Below are positions 5,605 to 5,637 of a stretch of 5,637 nt of DNA, in pieces. Source of the DNA: Pseudolabrys sp. (GTDB lineage: Bacteria > Pseudomonadota > Alphaproteobacteria > Rhizobiales > Xanthobacteraceae). Each line of letters begins with the position of its first letter. Position 1 is the stretch's first letter. Both the position numbers and the translations under genes were made by a program. The stretch covers positions 1 to 5,637 of the forward strand of contig JAHCKF010000244.1 in the NCBI GenBank assembly GCA_026125925.1, written 5' to 3'. Under the pieces are notes generated by a model. The model worked only from the letters and a program-made list of their open reading frames with translations. It had not been told where the DNA came from and searched no databases.

Positions 5605-5631
5605 AACAGCCAACGCTCCGCTGGCCCTGTT
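5605..5631 (-). other. Hairpin near the right edge, possible terminator of an off-window leftward gene
   Basis: AACAG (5605-5609) pairs with CTGTT (5627-5631), and inside these CCAACG (5610-5615) pairs with CGCTGG (5619-5624) around a 3-nt loop, with a 2-nt bulge on one side. On the minus strand the single mismatch becomes a G-U pair, so the RNA fold is better leftward, where it is followed by TTT. No gene is visible in 5542-5637; this hairpin is the only structure seen there. Confidence 0.3.
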
Positions 5632-5637
5632 CTTTGT

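Overview
The window looks like a housekeeping stretch of an alphaproteobacterial chromosome, probably Hyphomicrobiales and close to the Bradyrhizobium/Rhodopseudomonas/Xanthobacteraceae side. The reasons are high GC with strong third-position G/C, a MipZ-type division ATPase (an alphaproteobacterial hallmark), a D,D-carboxypeptidase with a C-terminal SPOR domain, and a GC-rich palindromic repeat of a style common in these genomes. The taxonomic placement is inference from protein style and was not searched.

Layout from left to right. Positions 1-249 are a comparatively AT-rich divergent intergenic region. It holds a good sigma70-type promoter firing leftward out of the window, with a perfect GTGCA-C-TGCAC palindrome in its spacer, and the leader of a rightward gene. 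Positions 250-1824 (+) encode a secreted penicillin-binding-protein-type D-alanyl-D-alanine carboxypeptidase with a SPOR domain. A hairpin at 1832-1865 separates it from a convergent three-gene leftward cluster. Read in transcription order (right to left), that cluster is mipZ (4367-3450), a cytoplasmic von Willebrand A (VWA) domain protein (3378-2656) and a three-helix membrane protein with a C-terminal J domain (2652-1948). The last two genes are 3 nt apart and probably translationally coupled. A 177-nt divergent region (4368-4544) carries candidate promoters in both directions. panC (4545-5396, +) follows, then a 127-nt nested palindrome (5415-5541), then about 95 nt with no recognisable gene but one hairpin.

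Functional theme: two genes bear on envelope growth and division. MipZ positions the Z ring by inhibiting FtsZ. The SPOR domain would direct a peptidoglycan carboxypeptidase to septal glycan. The VWA plus J-domain pair downstream of mipZ has no function I can name and is the least explained part of the window. PanC makes pantothenate for coenzyme A and appears to be an unrelated neighbour.

I did not find a defence system, mobile element, CRISPR array, tRNA or rRNA. The long ORFs antisense to the real genes look like GC-driven shadows.
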